In this document: positions 27,940-35,880 of the stretch, piece after piece | Position numbering within the stretch: position 1 is the stretch's first letter | Layout of the letters: each line of letters begins with the position of its first letter | Origin: Ochrobactrum quorumnocens | Lineage (GTDB): Bacteria; Pseudomonadota; Alphaproteobacteria; Rhizobiales; Rhizobiaceae | Length of the DNA stretch: 64,000 bases | NCBI RefSeq assembly: GCF_002278035.1 | Contig: NZ_CP022604.1 | Location: 186,001 to 250,000, forward strand | Direction: 5' to 3' | The notes under the pieces: model-generated | What the model saw: only the letters and a program-made list of their open reading frames with translations | Databases searched by the model: none | Told to the model about the DNA's origin: nothing | Made by a program: the position numbers and the translations under genes

Positions 27940-29873
27940 TGAACGCCGTACTAAAGCCCTCTGTAACAAGTGCAGCCGTCAGCGATTTTCTGGCCGATCA
28001 GGAGCGCAAAACGCTTCTGCGCTTTCTCACTTGCGGCTCCGTTGATGACGGTAAGTCCACGCTGATCGGTCGCCTTCTTTACGATACCAAGCTGATTTTT
28101 GAAGACCAGCTTGCGACGCTGAAGAACGACAGTCGCAAGTTCGGCACGACCGAAGATGATTTTGACTTTGCCCTGCTGGTTGATGGTCTGGAGGCAGAGC
28201 GCGAGCAGGGCATCACCATTGATGTCGCTTATCGCTTTTTCTCAACGCCGCGCCGCAAATTCATCGTAGCTGACACGCCCGGCCATGCACAGTATACGCG
28301 CAACATGGCAACTGGCGCATCGACTGCCGATCTTGCTGTTGTGCTGATCGATGCACGTCAGGGCGTGCTGACACAGACGCGTCGTCACTCCTTCATCGCT
28401 TCGCTCTTAGGCATTCGGCATATTGTGGTGGCCGTCAACAAGATCGATCTGGTTGATTTCTCACAAGAAGCCTTTGACGGAATTGTCGCTGATTATATGA
28501 GCTTCGCCAAAGAATTAGGCTTTGCGAGCATCCAGGCCATTCCGCTTTCGGCACGCTACGGGGATAATGTTACCAGCCTGTCTCCACGTATCGATTGGTA
28601 TGAAGGGCCATATCTGCTTGAACATCTGGAAACGGTGCGGATTGATACGGAAGCGAATGCCAGGCCATTTCGCTTGCCCGTACAATATGTAAACCGGCCT
28701 AATCTCGATTTTCGCGGTTTTTCCGGGACCATTGCTTCTGGTGTAATCGCACAAGGCGACACAGTTGTTGTCGCAAAGTCGGGCAAGCAATCGAAGATCA
28801 AACGCATCGCCACTTATGATGGGGATTTACCGCGTGCTTCCGAAGGGCAGGCGGTAACTCTGGTTCTCGAAGACGAGATCGAGGTCTCTCGCGGTAACAT
28901 GCTTGTGGGAGCTGAGGCACGCCCAGAAGTGGCCGACCGTTTCAGCGCGAATGTGGTCTGGTTTGGCGAAGAGGCTTTGCTGCCGGGCCGTTCCTATCTC
29001 CTGCGTACCGAAACGGACCAAACACCGGTCACGATCAACGAGATCAAGTACCGCACTGACGTCAACACGTTCGCGCAGGAAGACGTCACACAACTGGATC
29101 TGAACGAGGTTGGCTTCTGCCATCTTCAGACGGCGGATCAGATTATATTTGATCCTTATGCGGATAACCGCGTGACGGGCGCTTTCGTGCTGATTGACCG
29201 TCTCACCAATGCAACTGTTGGTGCCGGCATGATCGATAGTGCGCTGCGTCAGGCGACCAATGTGCATCTGCAGGCTTTTGATCTCGACAAGCAGGCGCGT
29301 GCTGCGCAAAAATTCCAGAAGCCTGCCGTGCTTTGGTTCACGGGGCTTTCAGCATCTGGAAAGTCCACGATCGCCAACCGGCTCGAACAACGGCTTCACG
29401 CGCTCGGCAAACATACCTATTTGCTCGATGGCGATAATGTGCGTCATGGTCTCAATAGCGATCTCGGCTTTTCCGACGAAGATAGGGCGGAAAATATCCG
29501 CCGTGTTGGTGAAGTGGCGGGGCTGATGGCCGATGCTGGGCTGATTACGCTGGTATCGTTCATTTCGCCGTTCTGCTCTGAACGGGATCGCGTGCGTTCA
29601 CGGCTGCCGGAAGGTGAGTTCATCGAAATCTTTGTCGACACACCGATTGAGGAATGCATGGCGCGTGATCCGAAGGGGCTTTATGCGCAGGCACTGCGAG
29701 GCGAGATCAAAGCCTTTACGGGTATCGATTCTCCTTATGAAACACCGCTTTCACCCGAGTTACATCTCAACACCGCAGGTCGTGACATTGACGAACTCGT
29801 CGCAGAGGTGGAAAAGTATCTGGCCGAACGTGGTGTTATCGGCAGCTATGGCAGCGATTCCTGGTCGATTTGA
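27939..29873 (+). CDS. cysNC: Bifunctional sulfate adenylyltransferase subunit 1 / adenylylsulfate kinase
   Basis: 644 residues, a CysN-CysC fusion. CysN part (about 25-450): EF-Tu-like GTPase with G1 [16 protein letters not shown]3 DTPGHAQYT and G4 NKIDLVD, then two beta-barrel domains. CysC part (about 460-640): P-loop GLSASGKST near residue 468, [16 protein letters not shown] and [18 protein letters not shown], making PAPS from APS. Such fusions are common in Rhizobiales, also as NodQ. Since CysH here is an APS reductase, PAPS is probably for sulfotransferases rather than for assimilation. Confidence 0.95.
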   Translation: MNAVLKPSVTSAAVSDFLADQERKTLLRFLTCGSVDDGKSTLIGRLLYDTKLIFEDQLATLKNDSRKFGTTEDDFDFALLVDGLEAEREQGITIDVAYRFFSTPRRKFIVADTPGHAQYTRNMATGASTADLAVVLIDARQGVLTQTRRHSFIASLLGIRHIVVAVNKIDLVDFSQEAFDGIVADYMSFAKELGFASIQAIPLSARYGDNVTSLSPRIDWYEGPYLLEHLETVRIDTEANARPFRLPVQYVNRPNLDFRGFSGTIASGVIAQGDTVVVAKSGKQSKIKRIATYDGDLPRASEGQAVTLVLEDEIEVSRGNMLVGAEARPEVADRFSANVVWFGEEALLPGRSYLLRTETDQTPVTINEIKYRTDVNTFAQEDVTQLDLNEVGFCHLQTADQIIFDPYADNRVTGAFVLIDRLTNATVGAGMIDSALRQATNVHLQAFDLDKQARAAQKFQKPAVLWFTGLSASGKSTIANRLEQRLHALGKHTYLLDGDNVRHGLNSDLGFSDEDRAENIRRVGEVAGLMADAGLITLVSFISPFCSERDRVRSRLPEGEFIEIFVDTPIEECMARDPKGLYAQALRGEIKAFTGIDSPYETPLSPELHLNTAGRDIDELVAEVEKYLAERGVIGSYGSDSWSI

Positions 29874-29877
29874 GAAA

Positions 29878-30717
29878 ATGAAGATATCCGCCTCTCCAAA
29901 AGCTGATCTTGACGGCCAGGCACTTCTTGCCGTTTTGCAAGAGGCGACGCTTGAGGCCGGGCGCGTGATCATGAAGCATTATACCGATGGATGTGCGGTG
30001 AGCGCCAAGAAGGATCAGTCGCCGGTCACTGAGGCGGATCATGCGGCTGAAGCCATTATTCTCTCCGCGCTCGCTTCTGTTGCCTCCAATATTCCGGTGG
30101 TGGCAGAAGAAGAGGCGGCTGCAGGGCGCTTGCCTGCGCATCTGGGACGAAAATTCCTGCTGATCGATCCACTGGATGGAACGAGGGAGTTTCTACTGCG
30201 CAATGGCGACTTCACAGTGAATATCGCGCTTATAGAAGACGGTGCACCTGTGGCTGGTCTGGTCTATGCGCCGGTGCGCAATCTTCTCTATGTGGGAAGC
30301 CCTGATGGTGCTGTTGAAATTGTAACGAGTTTTGACCATATCGCCAAAAGCCAACGATCGATTAAGGCGCGCATCGCTCCTGCGAAGCGCGTCGTGGTGT
30401 GCAGCCGGTCTCATATTACAACGGAGACAGAGCAGTTTCTGAAGGCCAACCAGATCGGCGATAGTGTTTCCGTAGGGTCTTCGCTCAAATTTTGCATGAT
30501 TGCGCGCGGTGAAGCCGATTTATATCCCCGCTTTGGCCCGACAATGGAGTGGGATACGGCGGCTGGTGACGCAGTACTTCGCGCGGCTGGCGGAATGACG
30601 ACCACATTTGATGCGCTTCCACTGACTTACGGTCAACGGTCCGATGGCACGGTGCAAAGCTTCGCCAATCCCGATTTTGTCGCTTATGGCGCAGGGACAG
30701 TTCCTGTTTTTGCTTAA
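29878..30717 (+). CDS. cysQ: 3'(2'),5'-bisphosphate nucleotidase
   Basis: 279 residues from the ATG at 29878, 4 bases after cysNC. Dephosphorylates PAP (the by-product of PAPS use) to AMP. Inositol-monophosphatase fold: metal-binding DQSPVTEADHAAE, VVAEEEAA, DPLDGTREFLLRNGDFTVNIALIEDG and the C-terminal WDTAAGDAVLRAAGG. The frame is open upstream inside cysNC, but the tight 4-bp spacing and family length support this start. It closes the cysD-cysNC-cysQ operon. Confidence 0.92.
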   Translation: MKISASPKADLDGQALLAVLQEATLEAGRVIMKHYTDGCAVSAKKDQSPVTEADHAAEAIILSALASVASNIPVVAEEEAAAGRLPAHLGRKFLLIDPLDGTREFLLRNGDFTVNIALIEDGAPVAGLVYAPVRNLLYVGSPDGAVEIVTSFDHIAKSQRSIKARIAPAKRVVVCSRSHITTETEQFLKANQIGDSVSVGSSLKFCMIARGEADLYPRFGPTMEWDTAAGDAVLRAAGGMTTTFDALPLTYGQRSDGTVQSFANPDFVAYGAGTVPVFA

Positions 30718-30718
30718 A

Positions 30719-30824
30719 CTAAAGCATTTCCAGCAAAAGTGGGAACCGGTTTTGCGTTCGGAAATGCGTAAAGACAAATAGTTGCAGCGGTTCCAACCAT
30801 TCAATATTAACAGGAACCGCTGTA
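30719..30824 (+). repeat. Complete mosaic element after cysQ
   Basis: About 105 bp: AAAGCATTTCC / GGAAATGC arms with core GCAAAAGTGGGAACCGG then TTTTGC, and a second palindrome AGCGGTTCC/GGAACCGCT. Confidence 0.85.
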
Positions 30825-30981
30825 AGCAGCTTCAAAGCCCCTCTGTGCAACTGATAAGTCGGCTAATCGGGACATGTCTTCAAAAGACTGGAAAAAAAGC
30901 GCATACGCCCCTTGCGACTTGAAAACGGCAGCGCTATAAGCCGCTTCACGGTCGGGCTTAAGAGTCACGATTATATGGACA

Positions 30982-31058
<77 letters not shown>

Positions 31059-31109
31059 TTTTCTTCTTAATTAATATTCCAAAAAAATATGTATGCGAAA
31101 CCGGTGAAA

Positions 31110-31874
31110 CTACTTCGTTTTGCCAAATACGGACATTCGCATGAACTCGCCGTCATATTCGGCAATTTCGACCAGTCTTTGCCTGTCGAGAATTTCAACC
31201 TTATACGATCTGAACATCACGAGCCCTTCTTCGCGCAACTCACGCATCATGCGATTGAGATGAATGGGGGTCAGGCCCAGGGCGTCCGCGAGCTGATACT
31301 GTGTGAGTGGACAATAAAATGAGTCTGGCTCACCCATTCCGCAGGATTTGACGCGATCTGAAAGCTCCAGCAAAAGATGCGCCGTGCGGACAAATGCGCT
31401 TCGGCAGCCAACATTCGTCAGGTGTTCAATGAGCATCGAACGCTGCCGCGAAAGAAGCTCAATGAAAATCATGCTCAGTCTGGGAATCTGCCAGATTGTT
31501 TTTTCCAGCGATGTTAGCGGTATTTCATAAACCGACATCGGTGTGATCGTCTTGATCGTATTGTAGCTGTAACCGTCAGCGGTTCTCAGCCCAACAAAGT
31601 CACATCGCATGGGAAAGTCGATGATTTGGCGTTCGCCACTCGAAAGATCGCGATAAACGCATCCCCAGCCTGAACGCACCAGATGAATACTTCTTATACG
31701 AGCGCCCTGATCAATGATGACGGCATCAGCAGGATAACTGCTCTCGGAAATGACGAGAGACTGCAAAGCTTGTTTTTCTTGCGTGTTTAATTTGGCCAGA
31801 ATTGGAGGAGACTCCAATAAGCTAACCAAGCCGTCGATCAGTAGGGCGGTGGTGTTCAGGTTACCACTATGCAT
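31110..31874 (-). CDS. Crp/Fnr family transcriptional regulator
   Basis: 254 residues. N-terminal cyclic-nucleotide-binding-like beta-roll (about 40-150: SSYPADAVIIDQGARIRSIHLVRSGWGCVYRDLSSGERQIIDFPMRCDFVGL) and C-terminal winged helix with QYQLADALGLTPIHLNRMMRELREEGLVMFRS. There is no N-terminal Cys cluster, so it is not an oxygen-sensing FNR; the ligand is unknown. The MRCDFVGLR segment is typical of the rhizobial Crp/Fnr-like group that regulates stress or light responses. A perfect palindrome directly upstream suggests autoregulation. Divergent from the pseudo-receiver LuxR gene. Confidence 0.88.
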   Translation of the reverse strand: MHSGNLNTTALLIDGLVSLLESPPILAKLNTQEKQALQSLVISESSYPADAVIIDQGARIRSIHLVRSGWGCVYRDLSSGERQIIDFPMRCDFVGLRTADGYSYNTIKTITPMSVYEIPLTSLEKTIWQIPRLSMIFIELLSRQRSMLIEHLTNVGCRSAFVRTAHLLLELSDRVKSCGMGEPDSFYCPLTQYQLADALGLTPIHLNRMMRELREEGLVMFRSYKVEILDRQRLVEIAEYDGEFMRMSVFGKTK

Positions 31875-31892
31875 TTGCTGCCTATGCCCAAC

Positions 31893-31917
31893 GAAAGTTA
31901 TAGAATTTATAACTTTC
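31893..31917. promoter_or_regulatory. Perfect 10-bp inverted repeat before the Crp/Fnr gene
   Basis: GAAAGTTATA (31893-31902), spacer GAATT, TATAACTTTC (31908-31917), 19 bp upstream of the start. It does not match the standard TTGAT-N4-ATCAA box, but position and symmetry suit an autoregulatory operator. Confidence 0.55.
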
Positions 31918-32119
31918 TGTTCCCGAAGTCGTTCTAATGGTGACTACATTTTTTTATAAAGCGCTAACATAAGTTAATGACACGTTTATTTGACGATAGC
32001 AATATTTAGACCAGTCTTCACCGGGGTTGGCAATAAAAATCCTAATAAACTAGCGCAGTTTTTAGCATGACTAGTGTTTTGCGTCGAATGCAAACCTGAG
32101 TAACAGGGGAAACTAAGCA

Positions 32120-32881
32120 ATGTTGGAAGTTAGAGAACAGTACTTATGGGCGACACCTGATGGCAGCGGCGATGGAGTTTCTATTGCTATAGGTGAGCGA
32201 ACAAAAGACAGAGGATATTCGGCCGGTTTGCCTGTGCAGAGTGAGCCACATTTAACGCTCGTCTGTAAAAGCAATCTGGAGCGGGAGTGCCTCTTCAACG
32301 GACTAATGATGAACGGACTGAAACTGCCCGTCGTTAGCTATGCATCTATCGATAAGAACATGGCGTTGAATGGTGCAATCGTTATTCTCATGCATATCGG
32401 ATCAAAACGTCTCGCCGATCCGTTTTTTTCCGATGAGGTGGAGGCTGCGGTAAAGGCATGGCATCCGATACCGCTCGTACTCCTTGCCGAACGTGAGGAG
32501 TGGTCGCAGGTTTTGCGTGCGATGGAGATTGGAGCGCGCGGCTACATTCCGACATCGGTCGATATCAAGATTTGCGTGGAGGCCATTCATCTTGCCTTGG
32601 CGGGTGGGATGTATGTGCCAGCTTCGATGCTGATGAAACCGCCGCCGGAGGACTTGAGCGACGATGTATTGGGCGAGTTATTGACGGTACGCGAGATTGA
32701 AGTCGTTCATGCAATCCGAGTGGGTAAGTCCAACAAGATCATTGCGTTTGAACTTGGCATGAGTGAAGGCACAGTAAAGGCGCATGTTCATAACATTATG
32801 AGAAAGATCGGTGCCGCCAACCGCACCGAAGTCGCTTGCAAGCTGCACAAAATGTACGGCAATAAATTCAGCGAGGAATGA
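32120..32881 (+). CDS. LuxR/NarL-type regulator with degenerate receiver domain
   Basis: 253 residues. C-terminal HTH (about 185-245) LTVREIEVVHAIRVGKSNKIIAFELGMSEGTVKAHVHNIMRKIGAANRTEVA is a textbook NarL-type DNA-binding domain. The N-terminal part looks like a receiver fold (LTLVCKSNLERECLFNGLMMNGLKLPVVS, AIVILMHIGS, VLLAEREEWSQVLRAMEIGARGYIPTSVD), but the phospho-acceptor Asp is absent at the expected strand end (ILMHIG) and the switch Thr and Lys are replaced (Ala; Thr-Ser). Phosphorylation is therefore unlikely; partner or ligand binding is the likelier control. GGGGA lies upstream. Followed by a terminator. Confidence 0.8.
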   Translation: MLEVREQYLWATPDGSGDGVSIAIGERTKDRGYSAGLPVQSEPHLTLVCKSNLERECLFNGLMMNGLKLPVVSYASIDKNMALNGAIVILMHIGSKRLADPFFSDEVEAAVKAWHPIPLVLLAEREEWSQVLRAMEIGARGYIPTSVDIKICVEAIHLALAGGMYVPASMLMKPPPEDLSDDVLGELLTVREIEVVHAIRVGKSNKIIAFELGMSEGTVKAHVHNIMRKIGAANRTEVACKLHKMYGNKFSEE

Positions 32882-32919
32882 AATTATCCGCATGCATACT
32901 GATACACTCTGGAAAATTT

Positions 32920-32952
32920 GAAGCGTCGGACTGAAAACTCAGCCGGCGCTTC
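32920..32952 (+). terminator. Terminator after the LuxR-type gene
   Basis: GAAGCG-T-CGG with CCG-G-CGCTTC around a loop, followed by TTAGTTTTTGG, 38 bp after the stop. Confidence 0.7.
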
Positions 32953-33037
32953 TTAGTTTTTGGTGCATCTATACGGTATTCGGAAAAGATGCTCGTTAAA
33001 ACAAACAGTGAGAGCGAAACGCGCTCTGAGTAAAAGG

Positions 33038-33104
33038 GTAGGGGCAGATTTGCACCTGCCCCTACAGAATGAGAGTGGGTATCCTTTGAGGGGACTCTCA
33101 TTCT
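33038..33104. other. Tandem strong hairpins between convergent genes
   Basis: First: GTAGGGGCAG / CTGCCCCTAC (10 bp, 33038-33047/33056-33065). Immediately after: AGAATGAGAGT / ACTCTCATTCT (11 bp, 33066-33076/33094-33104) followed by TTTCT. Two abutting perfect stems could be a terminator pair or a small RNA; a degraded mosaic element lies just before (32969-33030). Confidence 0.55.
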
Positions 33105-33222
33105 TTTCTGAGCGAGAGTAAACGCGATGACCTCCCGCTGCAGTCTTTCGGTTAGGTTGATTTCAAGCTCCGTTTGAATCCTCTGCGAAAACCTGCTGCG
33201 CACGTAACAGCCCTAACTCCAA

Positions 33223-33633
33223 TCAGCGACGAAGGCTGATGCTGCCAGATGATCCTCCGGATGTCGTGCCAAAGGCAGAACCTGCGGAACTGCCACCGAG
33301 AAACCCGGTTCCGGATTGGGCCGTAGCTGCCGACTGGCCGCCTGAGCCGGATGTAAAGTAACCCGAACCAATGCCGCCGCTGCCGCCGTAATGGCCCATT
33401 TTGCTACCCATGCCACCGCCTATGCCAAGGACCGTGCCTTTGCCTTCTGCCCAGCCAGTGGTTGCGGCCTGGCCAGCAGCGGTGGAACCTGCGCCGAATG
33501 CAAAGCCGCCCGTCACTGCCGAGCCTGCGCCGCTGGCACCACCAAAGCTGCCATTCCAGTTTACGGTTTGCGCGGCTGCAGGCAGAGCGCCAGCCGCGAG
33601 AAGTGCGATAGAAGCAATAATGATTTTCTTCAC
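33223..33633 (-). CDS. Secreted Gly/Ser/Ala-rich low-complexity protein
   Basis: 136 residues from the GTG at 33633 with GGAGGAG 7 bases upstream. Signal peptide (KKIIIASIALLAAGALPAAAQ) with cleavage after Ala-Ala-Ala. The mature part is Gly/Ser/Ala-rich with loose repeats such as GGASGAGSAVTGGFAFGAGS and GGMGSKMGHYGGSGGIGSG, no Cys, few charges. Such composition suits an extracellular or surface matrix protein; I know no family. Same strand and similar character as the gene 134 bp upstream. Confidence 0.65.
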   Translation of the reverse strand: MKKIIIASIALLAAGALPAAAQTVNWNGSFGGASGAGSAVTGGFAFGAGSTAAGQAATTGWAEGKGTVLGIGGGMGSKMGHYGGSGGIGSGYFTSGSGGQSAATAQSGTGFLGGSSAGSAFGTTSGGSSGSISLRR

Positions 33634-33767
33634 GATGAAACTCCTCCTGTTTTTGACCGACATGTGTCCAAAGCGAATAGCCGAGGGGTGTCGGAGTTAG
33701 ACCACTAGAGCGAGCATCGGCCCAAAAAATTGATTTTGAGCCGATGCTCTGAGCCGCCGCCCCGGCT

Positions 33768-34445
33768 TTACATGAGCGGTCCGGGGCAGTGCCATGCCCG
33801 GCTGTTGCTCGATGTATTACGCAGAACACATCCCTTGGCGCGCAACTGGTCTGAACTCAGGCCAAGGGCTTTTGCAGAATAAGTACGCTTACGGCCAGTT
33901 GCTTGTGGTGGTGGCGTAGTACCAGTTGCACTTGCAGGAATTGACGCTGGCTCTTCGTTAGAGACAGATGCCAAAAGTGGTGCCTGCTTTACTTGACGCG
34001 GCGCGGATGCGGAGCGAGCTCCCTGTGAAGGGCAGAACACACCTGTCGCATTGAGGGATGCTCTGACTTCCTTGTTGAGGCAAATCAGATCAAGTGCCGC
34101 CCCGTTTTGCCCCATGCCCAGAAGTGCTGCCGCATAGGCGCGCCGATTACATTCACGCATTTCATATGTACTGCCGATGCCGAGGCCCCAGCCTGTAGCT
34201 CCGACGCCGACGCTCGCGGAACCTGCACAAGAATGCACGCCCGCTGCCACAAGTCCCGGTGCAAAGGCCGGAACGGTGGTTTTGATTTTGTCTGGCGAGT
34301 TGTTACCTCCGCCAACAGCGATAGCTGTGGCGCCGGCCTGAGCCGACGAGTTTGTGTTGTTATCTACATTCAGGGTTTGAGCGAACGCACTTCCTCCGAA
34401 GAGAAGAAGTGTGCCAGACAAGCAAAGGATACCCAGTTTAGACAT
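33768..34445 (-). CDS. Secreted protein of unknown function with conserved Cys
   Basis: 225 residues, GGAAGGGG about 7 bases before the ATG. Signal peptide (LGILCLSGTLLLFGGSAFA) cut before Gln. The N-terminal mature part is Asn/Ala/Gly-rich (NVDNNTNSSAQAGATAIAVGGGNN), then a middle with Cys residues (HSCAGSASVGVGATGWGLGIGST, MRECNRRAYAAALLGMGQNGAALDLICLNKEV), a Pro/Ala linker and a C-terminal KGCVLRNTSSNSRAWHCPGPLM. I do not recognise it. Likely periplasmic or surface-exposed, co-transcribed with the Gly-rich gene downstream. Confidence 0.65.
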   Translation of the reverse strand: MSKLGILCLSGTLLLFGGSAFAQTLNVDNNTNSSAQAGATAIAVGGGNNSPDKIKTTVPAFAPGLVAAGVHSCAGSASVGVGATGWGLGIGSTYEMRECNRRAYAAALLGMGQNGAALDLICLNKEVRASLNATGVFCPSQGARSASAPRQVKQAPLLASVSNEEPASIPASATGTTPPPQATGRKRTYSAKALGLSSDQLRAKGCVLRNTSSNSRAWHCPGPLM

Positions 34446-34872
34446 AGCTAACCCCTTCCACTTTTTACTTTGTATTTTTATGCTTTTATTATGATAGAGG
34501 CGCCAATATCATTTATTTTGTTATTTCCATTTTACGCACGAAAAGGATTATTTCGATATTATGAAAATTCGTAGGCTTGTGAATATAAATGTTGTGTTAT
34601 TTTTTACCTACAACGTGTAAGTGGTTTATTATTATTAATCTTTATTGCTATCGTTCGGATATTTTCAAATCGCCAATTATGACGTTAGTTTTGCTTCTAA
34701 ACGAAAGTTTATAGCTAGCGATTGCGATTGCAGGACTATGTTGGGAGGGGAACGCGCAAAAAGCTGGTTGCCTTCAAATGAGAAGCGAGAATTTCTGCCT
34801 CGTGAGGTCGCTTTCCGGCTGATGTGTCATCAAGCGGTTGCTTTCTCTTGCAAAACAGCGAAATTACGAACT
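34446..34872. other. AT-rich gene-free gap
   Basis: About 430 bp, markedly richer in A+T than the neighbours (notably 34460-34740), divergent side of the secreted protein. A 104-codon frame at 34645-34959 runs through a mosaic element and has no ribosome site, so I do not call it. It probably holds the promoter for the minus-strand genes. Confidence 0.5.
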
Positions 34873-34978
34873 CAAAGCATGTCGCGGAAAAGTGGGAACC
34901 GGTTTTCCGATAACGGCATGCGTGAAAATAAAGAGACAGAGCGAGCGCGTTGGGTATGATCAAAAGCGACTCGCTCTA
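34873..34978 (+). repeat. Complete mosaic element before glpR
   Basis: About 106 bp, arms AAAGCATGTCG / CGGCATGCG, core CGGAAAAGTGGGAACCGG then TTTTCCG; second palindrome GAGCGAG/CTCGCTC, ending CTCTA. Confidence 0.85.
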
Positions 34979-35007
34979 GTTAGAACAATTCCATCGCCGG
35001 GCACAAA

Positions 35008-35799
35008 ATGCAGCTTACTCCTCGCCACAATGCAATTCTGGATATCGCTCGCCGACAAGGGCAGGTGCTGGTCGATGATCTGGCAGCCGCGTTCGATGTG
35101 ACACCACAAACTGTGCGCAAGGATCTCAATGATCTCTGCAAGGCGCGTTTGCTGCGGCGCATTCATGGCGGCGCACTCTACCCATCTGGGGTTGAGAACA
35201 TGGAATATGAGGCGCGCCGCCGTATCGCAGCGCATGAGAAGGAGCTGATCGGGCGGGCGGCTGCTGAAATGATCCCCGATGGCGCATCGCTGTTTATCAA
35301 TATTGGCACGACGACCGAGGCTGTCAGTCACGCGCTCATAGACCACAATCACCTGATGGTCATCACCAACAATATCAATGTCGCCAACACGCTGCGTGTC
35401 TATCCCGAAATAGAGGTCGTTATTGCTGGCGGTGTCGTTCGTGCCTCCGACGGTGGTATTGTGGGTGAAGCGGCGGTTGATTTCATCCGTCAGTTCAAGG
35501 TCGATTATGCGATCATTGGTGCCTCAGCGATGGATGAAGATGGTGCTCTGCTCGATTTCGATTTCCGCGAAGTGAAAGTCGCTCAGGCTATCATCGCCAA
35601 TGCACGCCACGTGATTCTTGTGACCGACTCAACAAAGCTCGAACGAACAGCGCCAGTACGACTTGGTCATATATCGCAGGTCCATACCTTCATCACTGAC
35701 CGTTGTCCGTCACAGCAATTGCGCGATTTGTGCCGCGAAAACGAGGTCGAACTCATCGAAACCGCCGAGCAAGCCTCTGCTGAAGAGAAAGAATCGTAG
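35008..35799 (+). CDS. glpR: DeoR/GlpR family transcriptional repressor
   Basis: 263 residues. N-terminal winged helix RHNAILDIARRQGQVLVDDLAAAFDVTPQTVRKDLNDLCKARLLRRIHGGA (the DeoR signature) and C-terminal sugar-phosphate sensor (ELIGRAAAEMIPDGASLFINIGTTTEAVSHAL, ITNNINVANTL, IAGGVVRASDGGIVGEAA, VTDSTKLERTAPVRLG). Followed directly by glpD, so glycerol-3-phosphate is the likely effector and repression of glpD the likely role. No strong Shine-Dalgarno at the ATG. Phased repeats start one base after the stop. Confidence 0.88.
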   Translation: MQLTPRHNAILDIARRQGQVLVDDLAAAFDVTPQTVRKDLNDLCKARLLRRIHGGALYPSGVENMEYEARRRIAAHEKELIGRAAAEMIPDGASLFINIGTTTEAVSHALIDHNHLMVITNNINVANTLRVYPEIEVVIAGGVVRASDGGIVGEAAVDFIRQFKVDYAIIGASAMDEDGALLDFDFREVKVAQAIIANARHVILVTDSTKLERTAPVRLGHISQVHTFITDRCPSQQLRDLCRENEVELIETAEQASAEEKES

Positions 35800-35832
35800 T
35801 TTCGTTTCATTTTCGTTTTGCTTTCGTATGAA
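35800..35832 (+). promoter_or_regulatory. Three phased TTTCG direct repeats (candidate GlpR operator)
   Basis: TTTCG at 35800, 35811 and 35822, an exact 11-bp period, in the glpR-glpD gap, with TTTCAT and TTTTGC between. DeoR-family repressors often bind such T-rich direct repeats. This would let GlpR control glpD from just before its start at 35881. Confidence 0.5.
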
Positions 35833-35880
35833 ATGAATTATATTCGCTTTGGTGGTTGGAGAAGGTCTTCAGGGTTCGCC

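Noticed and set aside
34645..34959. 104-codon plus-strand frame in the gap before glpR
   Set aside because: It runs through a mosaic element, lacks a ribosome site, and has no recognisable composition of a protein.
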